From Ceratodon purpureus (lineage: Eukaryota; Streptophyta; Bryopsida; Pseudoditrichales; Ditrichaceae), in contig CM026425.1 in assembly GCA_014871385.1 (NCBI GenBank), positions 11,026,702 through 11,090,701 on the forward strand: a DNA stretch of 64,000 nucleotides. Direction: 5' to 3'. This document shows, one piece after another, positions 23,701-34,864 of the stretch (position 1 is the first letter of the stretch; each line of letters starts with the position of its first letter). A program made the translations under genes and the position numbers. The notes below the pieces were generated by a model, which did not search any database, was not told the DNA's origin, and was given only the letters and a program-made list of their open reading frames with translations.

Positions 23701-26700
23701 AAGTGATGTCGACGGTGTTATTAACATACCTAGCCCTCTGATTTAACTTCTTTAACCCAATATTGTCCCAAATCGCCTATCAGTGTCTCTTCAGCTAGAA
23801 ATAAAACAAGAAACTACGCTCAAAATTGTTGTCGGACTGCTAGGCTTTTGTTCTATGTAATCAAGAGTGATCATAAGTTTCCTCAAGTTCCGATTTAATA
23901 TGCATTAGATTTCATTTAATATCATTCACTATTATTTACTTACCAAATGATTTAATCGTTGTACACATCACTTGTATCGTTCCGCATGTAGACCGTTCTG
24001 GTGACCTATACTGGCTTCTTTTTCATGTCATTGTGTTTGCGCGTCAATTTTTTTTGTTTTTCAAGTTTGCCGCCTCTGGAGTATTATAAGAGCGGATCAT
24101 ATTTCATCTTTTCAAAAGCCTTGTTCAAATTAATTGACAGAGAGACTGTGTGCCTGTACGCGATACTGTTCATAGAAGAATTGAAATTAAACAGATTCCA
24201 TCAACGTTAGAGATTTATGCATGTCATTACTTTAGGTCTTATGAGCTAAACACTACTTATAATATATTATTTCAGACGATTTTGGGAATACGAAAGTGTG
24301 GTTTTTGATTTAAATTCCTCTAGGGTCGGTCTTATAACTGAAGATGACGTCCATCAGAACATTAGAGTATGTCCTCTCATTGATGCAAGATTGTTTGTAT
24401 GTGATCCTTATTTCCTTCTCCTTCCAAACTTCTGAAATAAGTGACCGTGACTTTATGTTTTTTCAGTCAGGAAGTATCTAGGTTTAAATCCGTAACTATG
24501 AAGGTTTGTTCATTGCACGGTACGTATATCTTGCGTTTGATCGGATATCCTGTCCAGTGACATTACCTTCTGCCCATTTACTGATGCTTTCATGGTTGTG
24601 TACATGATTTACAATCTACTTGAAATAGGAGTAGGCTTACTAAGTACTCTGCAATTATTTATGTAATGCGTTACATAGGGACATCCATCGGAATATCGGT
24701 AACGAAGAATACATCTTCACAGTGCATGTTTTTCACTTGTCTGCTTGTTTATGTACTGAATTCATATTTTTGTTTTGGAAATCAAATAGTGAATTCAGTG
24801 TTTTTAATCATATGTCAAAAAAAATTTAGATATTAATCAATCAAACTCTTGTATTTAGTGCATGTTGTTTAAATTGGAGACTGATATTAGATCTCTATTC
24901 AGGATGAACATGCGGTTTACCACTGTCATGATGTGTTTAATATAGAGGTCGAGGACTCCAGAAACAGAATTTGATGCTTGTTCAATGAATTCACCACATA
25001 TCATTGAACTGAAAATTGACCGAAATGTACATGGGCGCAGGAGCTGCCTATCCGTCACACACTGGATCCGATGCACGTGGAGAAGAACGTGAGCCAGTCT
25101 TTGCTGGGATTTATTTTGGGAGAGAAAGATACAGCAGCAATTAGAAGGGATATGGAAGAGGTTGGTGACCCAATTCACCCCGGAGACTCACGTGATCCAA
25201 GACGGCAACATACGCCCGAGCTACATTTGCGACCTATTGGTAACAGTGGGAGGTATTTAAAACCCCATCCCCCCTATGCATTATCAAACCATGAACGAGG
25301 TAGGTTTATGAATCTAATTTCGTCCATCAAGACTCCAACAGGTTACGCAGGCCAACTGTCCAAGCACATGGGACAAAAAAGAATGGGAGGCCTCAAAAGC
25401 CACGATTACCACGTGTTGGTGCAAGACATTATTCCAGCATCCATTAGAAGGTTCTTACACCCGGGAGCAAGAGATGTTGTAATTCGAGTTGGAAACGTTT
25501 TTCGACGCATATGTGCGAAAGTCATTGACACCGAGGAGCTTGACGAATTGATGACCTACACAGCTGAAACTTTGAGCTTGTTAGAGATTTGGTTCCCTCC
25601 GGGGTTTTTTGATTCAATGCCTCACCTAATGGTTCACCTTGTTCAGGAGTTACGATTAGCAGGACCTGTTCATAGCAGATGGTGCTACGGTGTGGAACGG
25701 TATTTGTTTACTTTAAAAAAGTCTGTGAGGAACAGGTACAGGCCAGAAGCATGTATGGCCACCGGTTACCTGGCAGATGAGGCGTTGGGATTTGTAACAG
25801 ACTACACATCTCTCTCTCCTTACATTAAAAGGAGAATGTGGGACATGGAAGAAGACGAGAAAATCTATGGAGAAGTGTTGGAGGGTGCAGAACGCAAAGT
25901 GAAACTCACTGATCACGAGAGATCACAAATCCACGACTATGTGATATGCAACTCAGTGCCTACGCAGGAACTCAGGAGGTCAGTTTCTACTTTTATGGTG
26001 ATTGTTGCCTAATTCCCACTACAATGTAATGTAGCAGAATGAAAGGTTATGATTGACGTAAACTTTTTTTTTAATATTATGCTACCATTGCTTAGTCTGT
26101 AACATGAAGTACGACGTCTTTCCATCCTGTTGTTCGTCATTACTAAGCCTATTAAAGGGAATAGAAGTTAACAGTTCTATGGAATTGGCGGGGGAACGAA
26201 TATTAAACTGCGTACAATGTTCTATTTGCATGACATTTACTCTGTCTTGGTTACCAAACTGTTAACCATGTTTTAAACCCTCTGCATATGGACCCTGCTA
26301 AAGTTCATTTGGTTCTTTGTTTTCGAACATTGCCGGTCCATCTTCTTATTCTTTTATTTTTTTCAATAGATTGCTGATGCTCTTGAGTGGATCGTATGTA
26401 AAGCATATCCAGGACATAGTGTGTACAATGGGAGAGTAAGTGAAGACTTGGTTTGAAATATTGAAACAGTGTGGAACAATTTTAATAGTTATTTCGATTG
26501 GGATGGATCATGACTGCAGGGAATACGAGCTCCTTCAGCAGGAAAGGACGGGGAGTAGAAGGACTCGGCTACCGCCGTTACCCACTTTTGCAACCTGGTT
26601 GAGAGAAAAAGTCCAAGAGTTAATTGATTCCAGAGCAGAAATGGATTTGGATTTAGCGCTCATGTCAAGTTTGCCTTCGGTAGAGGCAGAAGAATTTCCC

Positions 26701-27687
26701 TCTATGTGGGCCTATGGGAACCACTACCGATGCCTTCCAGATGATGAATCAATTTCAAATGAAACCTTTGACTCAGGGGTATTTGTTATGTCTCCTCAGG
26801 GATGCCGTGCTTCAGCTCAAGACCATAATATTGTTCATGCTGACCTCCCGTATGTTGGAATTCTCAAGAAGATTGTACAAGTCACTTACCACACAATTCC
26901 GCGAACAGTCATGAAGTGTTCGTGGATAAGGCCTAATCTTACAGGCGCCAACCCTTCCATGAGACAAGACGAATATGGTTTTTGGTTAGCCAAGTTTGAT
27001 TCTCGTCAGGATGAACATCGAGACAACCCTTATGTGTTTCCATATTCGGTTTCTCAGGTCAGGAAACTTCATTGTCTTAATCTCATTTTAAACATTCATA
27101 TATTTCATTATTAGTTAATGAAGTTCCGTCTATACTCCTGTTTCATTTACATCGTATGTCGGCTCCATTGATTACGTTATGTTTTAATATGCATTGAATA
27201 TGTGTACCGTGGGTCTCCGTTTCACTCGCTTGATAAGGTATCAGCTATACTGAGACAAAATTATTGAAAGGTATTCTTTGTAGATGATCCTGACGAGGAA
27301 GGTTGGAAAGTTGTTGTGGATAACCCTCCTCGATCGAAGAGGCACGCACAAGAAGATGACGACGACATGAGGCCTGATTCAGCCGAACATACGTTTGACG
27401 CTCCTGGGCTGCACAACCCTTTAACAACAGGGATTCACACTGAGACCATGTCAGCGGCAGACACTCCGTCTTCCTCCAGAGCAGGGCCTTTTAATGGGAG
27501 CCGTAGAGAATCGACATTTGGTGAGACTATACCACAAGCGGAGGTTGACGGCGTCAATCATCGGAGGGAGAGGGACAATGACAATGCCGCGTGGTTGGAT
27601 GTTGATTTCGAAGACGACGATGACAACCTCCCTTTTAATTCCGGTTTAGGCGACGAACAGGATATTGCTACAGATACTAATAGCTGA
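20728..27687 (+). CDS. TNP2-type transposase of a CACTA element (Transposase_21)
   Basis: A six-exon gene, 20728-20982, 21645-23414, 25041-25978, 26370-26435, 26520-27057, 27271-27687, encoding 1327 residues with every phase consistent. Order of domains: a transposon-associated N-terminal part (VLCPCKLCDRGY, a CPC-x2-C motif) in exon 1; an acidic linker; Transposase_21 in exon 2 (LALATDGINPF, YSIWPVLLLNFN, IHDYPAYGIVSGLVTKGYKG); LDPMHVEKNVSQSLLGF and a DUF4218-like part (FPPGFFDSMPHLMVHLVQEL, RWCYGVERYLFTLKKSVRNR) in exon 3; DUF4216 in exons 5-6 (KCSWIRP, DEYGFWLAKF, VFFVDDPDEEGWK). Candidate DDE acids are D459, D556 and E689. The TPYW-ELP junction across exons 2 and 3 matches the family PYW-x-L-RH-LD-MH-EKN motif. 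It cuts and pastes the element in the nucleus. AATAAA is at 27995-28000. Confidence 0.93.
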
Positions 27688-28486
27688 ATGTTAGAGGTGG
27701 ATTAAATTTCATCTTCACGTCAATATGACATTGGCGTATAGGTCGTGAAACAGAAGTTCTTCACAACTTGCTCTTTACAGTCAGTATAATGACGAAGTTG
27801 ATCTCAGGTCTGACATTCTAGATATTCTGTGACGTTTTACCTGTAGGTGTCAAGAGCAAGAGGAGAGCATCAGTGTTGGCTGTTGATATGTTCTGCCGAT
27901 AGGTTCAGGGCATGTGTCTAAGTGGATAGTTATCTGAAGTCCTCAGTGAATGTCTAACTGAATGTTTATGTGAATGTGTACAAGATATCCGTCCAATAAA
28001 GTGAAGACAACGTGTCCTGATGATCTCGTATAATGGTAAGTTTTATTAACAACTTTACAACTCAGACTTGACTGAATGCGTCTGCATGTGTAGCAGGATA
28101 CGTACAACCTATTGTCATAACCGATGAGTTACTCATAATCTGCATGTTATGACATGATGGAACTGGAAGTGAACTACTCTGGGTTTAATTGGGATAGATA
28201 TATTCTATCCTCACTGCACCTCTTGCTATGTCTGTTTTTCCAAATTTTTTGTTATGTCTCATAGCGACTTGTTCCATTGTCGTTGGATGTTTTCTAAACA
28301 TTGCATAGAGAACCCATCCATTGACAAACATGGGAGTTCATCTTGTCCAGAAGCCTAGTACTTGGTTTACTGCTGTAATATTCTTTTGGTAGGAATTGTT
28401 GCTTCTGCATTATATTGTCTTGGACGATCTAGAGTAAACAATGGAAGGCCTGAGTGAGAAATTTGGTTTGGAAATTCCAGAAGTAA
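27688..28486. other. transposase 3' region
   Basis: This holds the 3' UTR of the transposase gene with AATAAA at 27995, then sequence that should include the right subterminal region of the element. No second gene is seen. Confidence 0.5.
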
Positions 28487-28857
28487 TAGAAGTACCTGTC
28501 ATTTGTACAAGTACGGAATAGAATTGATATTTAATCCTAATTCGTAAACCATAATCGTTTCACCAATTGAAACTTTGTTTATAATTGATTTCGGTACGAC
28601 GTTGGAGCACGTCGTATATATTTGTTTATGGTGATCCAGTTAGTCAGAAAGGATTTACTGAAGAACTGAAGAAATGATTCCTTATCTGCATTGACATGTG
28701 AATTTAGTCATCTACTTAACAAAGGATACCCGGAGCATTTCCTGATAACTTTGTCTCTTATCATTTGAGTATGATATGAATTACAGCATAGTCCATGTCA
28801 CAGTGATTGTATTTTTGTACTAGAAGTACCTGTCATTTGTACAAGTACGGAATAGAA
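28487..28857. repeat. perfect 37-bp direct repeat flanking 297 bp
   Basis: The block beginning TAGAAGTACCTGTCATTTGT at 28487-28523 is repeated exactly at 28821-28857. It contains several GTAC steps (GTACCTG, TTGTACAAGTAC). Perfect identity over 37 bp in otherwise diverged DNA suggests a recent duplication, or subterminal repeats of the CACTA element. Confidence 0.9.
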
Positions 28858-28951
28858 GAATTGTAGTATTCTAATATTGAATATTAAAATTCCAAAAATT
28901 TGAGCACAATATTTGAAGCTCTTCAAATAATTGAAAGTTTGAAATTATAAA

Positions 28952-29098
28952 AGAAAGATTAAAAATCATAAATGGAAGATTAAAAATCATGAATGGAAGA
29001 TCAAAAATCATGAATGGAAGATCAAAAGTCATAAATGGAAGATCAAAAATCATAAATGGAAGATTAAAAATTATTTATGGAAAATTAAAAATTATATA
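28952..29098. repeat. tandem array, 21-bp unit, about seven copies
   Basis: A unit close to AGATCAAAAATCATGAATGG is repeated about seven times with small changes (C/T in ATC or ATT, CATGA or CATAA). The array degrades to the right into ATTATATATAAA. Confidence 0.9.
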
Positions 29099-29146
29099 TA
29101 AATACTTGGTTAAACAAACCAAATATCTAAAGATGATTTTTGAAAA

Positions 29147-29262
29147 TCCAAAAATGAAAATTAAAGATCCAAAATGAAAATTGAAGATCCAAAAATGAAA
29201 ATTGAAGATCCAAAATGAAAATTGAAGATCCAAAATGAAAATTGAAGATCCAAAATGAAAAA
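29147..29262. repeat. tandem array, 20-bp unit, about six copies
   Basis: The unit GATCCAAAATGAAAATTGAA is repeated about six times with one-base length changes in the A-run. It lies only about 50 bp from the 21-bp array, and the two units share the GAT-C-AAAA core, so they may have a common origin. Confidence 0.9.
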
Positions 29263-29613
29263 AGAAACCAACAATTCCTCCCACCTTAATGAGGACTCTC
29301 CACGTACGCAGTTCCAAGCAAGGCGTATTTTCACACGTCAGGACAAGGAGCCGCTGTGGAAAGGAGTGTGGGGGGCGAGAGAGTCTAAACACAAATTATA
29401 GTGAGTGGAAGCTGCAGAAGGTCGCGCCCCCTTTGAACCCGCGCGCGCCCCCCCTATACCCGTCACCCCCCCCCAGCCTGTTCGCCCCCTCCTAACCCGC
29501 TCAAACCGCTGAACTTGCTCGTGTCCCCCCTTGTCACGTTCGCGCCTCTCCAAACCCGCTCGCGATCCCCGCCAACAAAAAGAAGTAATGAATGTACTAA
29601 ACTGACAATGTTA
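29263..29613. other. C-rich degenerate repeat patch
   Basis: A GC-rich island in AT-rich surroundings. From about 29417 to 29575 it shows loose repeats of CCCCCTN-AACCCGCTCG type with long C-runs and CGCGCGCG. No gene is seen. Confidence 0.6.
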
Positions 29614-32185
29614 TAATTTTCCAAAAAAGCATTGAACACAGGTTCTCTAATTTTTGAATAAAATATGCTAAAAAATAATCAAGAGTTTCGAATATGATAT
29701 CATTATTAATTATTTAAAATCCTTAACTATTTCTTACAAAAACACTTCAAAACTATTGTTTATATTGCAAAGGAAAAGTTTGGACAAACAAATAAAACAT
29801 TCCACCATGGATTGTAAATTCTTAGAGTAGACTACAAGAAAACTTTGAAGTATTTTCTTACAATATAAATTCAAATAGACTGGAAGAATAAATAAATTCG
29901 AAGTAAGTCAAAAAAATAGATTTTATAAAAGAGTCAAAACCAAAATAATTGTATGTTCAAAATCAGACTTAAACAATCCATCGAAAATCGCATAAAGACA
30001 TTTTATGAACCGCAGATTTACCAATGTAATTTGAACTCTTTTGATGAAATGATTTTGAGTTTTGAAACGGAAAAATAATACAAATGACTTAAATTTAATT
30101 ATGTGTTATGTCATATTAGTTATTTGTTGTAGGAGCCAAACTACAAATCTCTCGGATGTCAACGATCACTCCAAATAAACACATGACACTAAAAACACAC
30201 AATAAACTACCTCTTACAATCGCATGCACAAGAAAATGTCTTCCAATTTCAATCCTTTATAACATATTCTAATTTTTCAATGAAAATTAATTTTACACAT
30301 TTTAAAATCACTTTTCACTTGCAATATCATGTAATATAAAAAAGAGTCATTGATTGGGTTATTTATCAATATTTTAAAAAACTCCAATTCAATTTTAAAA
30401 AAGAATTCTAAGCTAATATTGATTGGATTTGAATGTAATTATGAATATGTAATTATATAGATTTGAATGTAATCATAAATATGTGATTCTTTATATTAAA
30501 GAATAAATAAAATCAATGTAAGTCAAAAAAATAGATTTAATAAAAGAGTCAAAACCAAAATAATTGTATATTCAAAATAAGACTTAAACAATTCATCAAA
30601 AATCGCATAAAGACATTTTATGAACCACGAATTTACCAATGTGATTTGAACTCTTTTGATGAAATGATTTAGAATTGTGAAACGGAAAATAATACAAGAG
30701 ACTTAAATTTAATTATGTGTTATGTCATATTAGTTATCTGTTGTAGGAGCCAAAATACAAATCTCTCCGATGTCAACGATCACTCCAAATAAACACATGA
30801 CATTAGAAACACACAATTAACTCCCTCTTACAAAGGTATGCACAAGAAAAGGGATTCCAATTTCAATCCTTTATAACATATTCTAATTTTTCAATGATAA
30901 TTAATATTACTCATTTTAAAATCACTATTCACTTGCAATATCATGTAATATAAAAAAGAGTCATTGATTGGGTTATTCATCAATATTTAAAAAAACTCCA
31001 AATCATTTTTAAAAAAGAATTGTAAGCTAATATTGATTGGATTTGAATGTAATTATGAATATGTAATTATATAGATTTGAATGTAATCATAAATATGTAA
31101 TTCTATATATTGAAAGAATAAATAAATTCAAAGTAAGTCAAAAAAATAAATTTAATAAAGGAATTAAAACCAAAATAAGTGTATGTTCAAAATAGTACTT
31201 AAAATATCCATCAAAAATCGCATGAAGACATTTTATGAACCGCACGCTTTACCAATATAATTTGAACACTTTTCATGAAATGATTTTTTGAGTTCTGAAA
31301 CGGAAAAATAATACAATAGACTTAAATTTAATTATGTGTTATGTCATATTGGTTATCAGTTGTAGGAGCCAAAATACGAATCTCTCTCATGTCAACGATC
31401 ACTCCATAAAAACACATGACACTAAAAACACACAATAAACTCCCTCTTACAAACGTATCCACAAGAAAAGGTATTACAATTTCAATCCTTTATAACATAT
31501 TTTAATTTTTCTATAATATTACTCATTTTAAAATCACTTTTCACTCAAAATATCATGTTATTTAAAAATGAATCTTTAATTGAATGATTTATCAATATCT
31601 TAAAAATTTCCAAATCAATTTTAAAAAGTATTGTAAAACTTATATCGATGGATTTGAATGTAATTATAGATTTGGTACTGCTACTTTTTTAATACCTGAA
31701 TGATTGTAGCTGCCAAAAAATATTCTTGGATGTTTGAATAGTAAATCCTCTTGAATAGTTTTGGAGAAAAGTCGGAAATGAAAATCTTTGCCTTGATTGT
31801 CAACTTCTTTAGCTCCACATTCATATTCGTCGATGGCTTGGCGAGGTTGAGTTTAGCAAGCTGACTATTTAATGATTTTTCAAATAAGCATTGAAAAGAC
31901 GTTTTCTAATTTGTGAATAAAATATGCAAAAAATTAATCAAGAGTTTCGAATATGATATCATTAGTAGTTCTTGAAAATCTCTAACTATTTCTTACAAAA
32001 ACACTCCAAAACTATTGTTTATATTGCAAAGAGAAAGTTTGGACAAACAAATAAAACATTCCACCATGGATTGTAAATTCTTAGAGTAGACTTCTAGAAA
32101 ACTATGAAGTATTTTCCTACAATCAAAATAAGTGTATGTTCAAAATAATATTTAAACAATCCATTGAAAATCGAATAATAATCGT
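29614..32185. repeat. complex of about 615-bp tandem repeats plus a 2.26-kb-spaced duplication
   Basis: Three direct copies of an AT-rich unit of about 615 bp begin near 29900, 30515 and 31128, each with AAGTCAAAAAAATAGATTT-like then GACATTTTATGAACC and TTGTAGGAGCCAAA. A separate block at about 29614-29999 (AATCAAGAGTTTCGAATATG, TTTGGACAAACAAATAAAAC) recurs at about 31875-32185, in the same order. No protein-coding frame is present. It could be a satellite-like array built from a transposon arm. Confidence 0.85.
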
Positions 32186-33056
32186 GTTGAAATACAAAAG
32201 TTGAAAGTGTTGTTGATAAACTGTGGTAGGATATGACGTCTCATATCTTTTTCGAAACGTCATGCAAATGCCATTGCTCAACGAGTCAACGCTTCAAAAA
32301 CCATGTTAATTTAATTTATTTTACCAAAAAAAATAAAAATAATAATAAATGTTTTTTTCCATGCTGCCCACGTTCAAATATGGAACCGTCAACACTTCAT
32401 TCCCCTTGCTATTTATTTCTTTTTGAAAGTCTATAACTAGGTTTTTGCCGTTCTCCGGAGATACCTTTCGATTTTGTAGCCGACACTGATACATACAACA
32501 TGTAAGTGCATTACATTCAATTCCAACCTTATCTCTTTACATTATTTTTATTATCCAATCTATTTATAATTACAGTAAAATCCAATCGATATAAGCTTAC
32601 ACTACTTTTTAAAATTGATTTGGAATATTTTTAAATATTGATAAATCATTCAATTGAAGGTTCTTTATCAATTACATGATATTTCAAGTAAAAAGTGATT
32701 TTTAAAATGTGTAAAATTATTCACTATTGAAAAATTAAAATATGTTATAAAAGATTGAAATTGTAATACCTTTTCTTGTGCATACGATTGTAAGAGGGAG
32801 TTTATTGTGGGTTTTTAATGTCATGTGTTTATTTGGAGTGATCGTTGACATCGGAGAAATTTGTATTTTGGCTCCTACAACAGATAACTAATATGACAGA
32901 ACACTGTCATAATTAAATTTAAGTCTCTTATATTATTTTTCTGTTTCAAAACTCAAAAAATCATTTCATCAAAAGTGTTCAAATTATATTGTAAATGTAG
33001 TGTTCAAATTGTATTGTAAATGTAGTATTCAAAGCCTGCGGTTCATAAAATGTCTT
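31222..33056. mobile_element. large inverted-repeat (foldback-like) element with about 470-490-bp arms
   Basis: The third tandem copy (about 31222-31678) is matched in reverse complement by about 32560-33056: GACATTTTATGAACCGCA, CTTAAATTTAATTATG, TTGTAGGAGCCAAAATAC, GTCAACGATCACTCC, AAACTCCCTCTTACAA and ATCGAT-GGATTT all recur in order. The spacer of about 880 bp has no coding frame of note. The long arms and empty interior fit a non-autonomous foldback or MULE-type element. The right arm carries a 27-bp tandem insertion (TTCAAATT-TATTGTAAATGTAG, near 32974-33030). Confidence 0.75.
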
Positions 33057-34864
33057 TTAAGTGATTACTTACATATGTTACTTAAATGAATCTTTTATAC
33101 CTGACAATTCAATACTCAACATTGTATGTTTTGGACCCATTGACCTCATAATTCAAACCATATTCAATGTATCTTTCATTGAATAAACCCACGTATTTTT
33201 TATATAGTTTGATAAATTCTTAGTGAATTCTGGAAAAAGTTTCTATTAGTCATTTTGTAAACGTTGCACTTCATCTGAAAAGGTACGTTGATTGGTGAAA
33301 AGGTACGTTGATTGGTGAAAAGGTATATTGAATTTTGCCTCAATTAAATTTTTATATTAAGTATTTTCGAAAAGGTCACATTTTATTAAGTGTAATGTTA
33401 ATATCACATTTTTGAAAAGTCACATTTGATCTTCATAAGTGTAATGTTAATTTCAGCAAAAGCTCACAGAGTGTTCACTGTAAAGGCTGCATATAACGTC
33501 GTTTTAAACAAAGTAAAAGCAAACCAACCTTACCATGTTTACACGCGCCAAGCTGGGTCAACAGACACTTGGACAGCTTACGCTGATCGAACATCAATTT
33601 ACCACATTGCTAGTTACCCCACACGATGAATGGCTGAAGTATAAAGCAGGTAAATGTGAGAGACTCAACGAGAGCCTGCCACCACTTTACCAACCAGGGA
33701 ACTTTGAAATCCCCCCAGTACATATCGACTCACAGTAGAATTATCCCAGGTAAAACCAGAATTGGAGCTTCCTGATTGGTTAAGTGAGACAGCGCTTTCA
33801 GGAGCCCGTGCCAAGGGGAGCATTGCTCCCCTTGTCCACCCCTGGCCACTCCCAGGAGCAGGGGTCTGTTGTAGTGTAAACTCAATCATCAGTCCTTTCT
33901 CTCATTTCCTTGTCATTGTCAGCCTTCATTCAAACCTGGTAGTTTTTTTTTTTTTATAATCACATGTTTGTGAAGAAGTTGCAAATATTTCCATCTGTCT
34001 GTGAATCTCTGTTCAGATCCTGAAAAAACATAATTCATGTTGTCAGATCAGTTGGGTTCAGGGTAAAGGTGGAAGTTTTAGTGTTTTTTTTTCTTCTGTT
34101 TTTTTTTTTTGGATTTGAGAGGAGATTGATGTGGGTTGGTGGTGGGAGAGTGGATCAGTGATGGTGGTGAGGAGGAGGTAGTTGATCCGGGGATTTGAAG
34201 GGAGATGTAGTTTTCGGTGTTGAGAAAATATTTAGGGTGGAGGAGGGGGCGGCTGCCTGGTTTGGTTTTTGGTTGGAGCATTCTGTTTGTCAGGTGTAAG
34301 TTAAGAGAGAGAGAGAGAGAGATCGTGGGTGCATGCTCTGCTTGTTACACCTGCCTGGTTGCAGGCCATCAATGCGGCTCCTGGCAACCGTAAGGAATCG
34401 CTATGATTTGGTCTGGAGGTATTGAAATCGATCCTTGAGTGAGCCCTGGAGGCGAGAGCCTTGAGAGAGCGTCGTCACGTGAGAGCTCAGTTTCGGTGAG
34501 CCTGCCAGTCAGACCTCATTAACCAAGTCGTCCCTTTGATTGCACCTACGCGTTTAATTCCCTCGCTGATCAACCGGTCTATCATTGAACGCTTGACGTG
34601 AGCACCAGGAGCCGCGGTACAGGACTCCTCCTGCTGCTGCGGTGTGTGTGTGTGTGTGATTTTGAGGCTGTTTGGTGAGGCGCTTGGAGTTGAAGTTGGT
34701 GGGAAAGCGCTGGGGTCGTTTGATTCGGAGTACATATGCAGCAGTGGCATGTGAAGCCAGTCTTTGTGGTAGCCTGCACCGCGAGGAGGAGATACTTTCG
34801 GAGTTTTTGAGCATATTTTGTGTCTGCACGTAGATTTTTTGAGATACAGTGATACTTCGTCGTC
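33057..34864. other. FATB upstream region and leader
   Basis: The left part is AT-rich with a three-copy 20-bp repeat (33277-33336, GAAAAGGTACGTTGATTGGT). The middle has a 23-bp near-perfect palindrome at 33812-33834. The right part (34000-34864) is GC-richer with a GA run (34303-34322) and a TG run (34641-34658), typical of a plant promoter and long 5' leader. No gene is supported here. Confidence 0.5.
34303..34322. repeat. GA microsatellite in the FATB upstream region
   Basis: About nine GA units, 540 bp before the FATB start codon. GA runs are common in plant core promoters and leaders, and could bind GAGA-type factors; this is an inference. Confidence 0.85.

Larger units (their letters stand above)
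15437..27687. mobile_element. CACTA (En/Spm) DNA transposon, coding core
   Basis: Two divergently transcribed genes typical of plant CACTA elements span this interval: a PTTA/En-Spm-type companion on the minus strand and a TNP2 transposase on the plus strand, separated by a 2-kb region holding both promoters. Both spliced models are open from ATG to stop, so the element may be young or still autonomous. The true ends lie outside this core; no CACTA inverted repeat pair was found, so the coordinates given are those of the genes only. Confidence 0.88.

Noticed and set aside
28952..29262. CRISPR-like array
   Set aside because: The units are head to tail without spacers of unique sequence, and the DNA is eukaryotic nuclear; these are simple tandem repeats.
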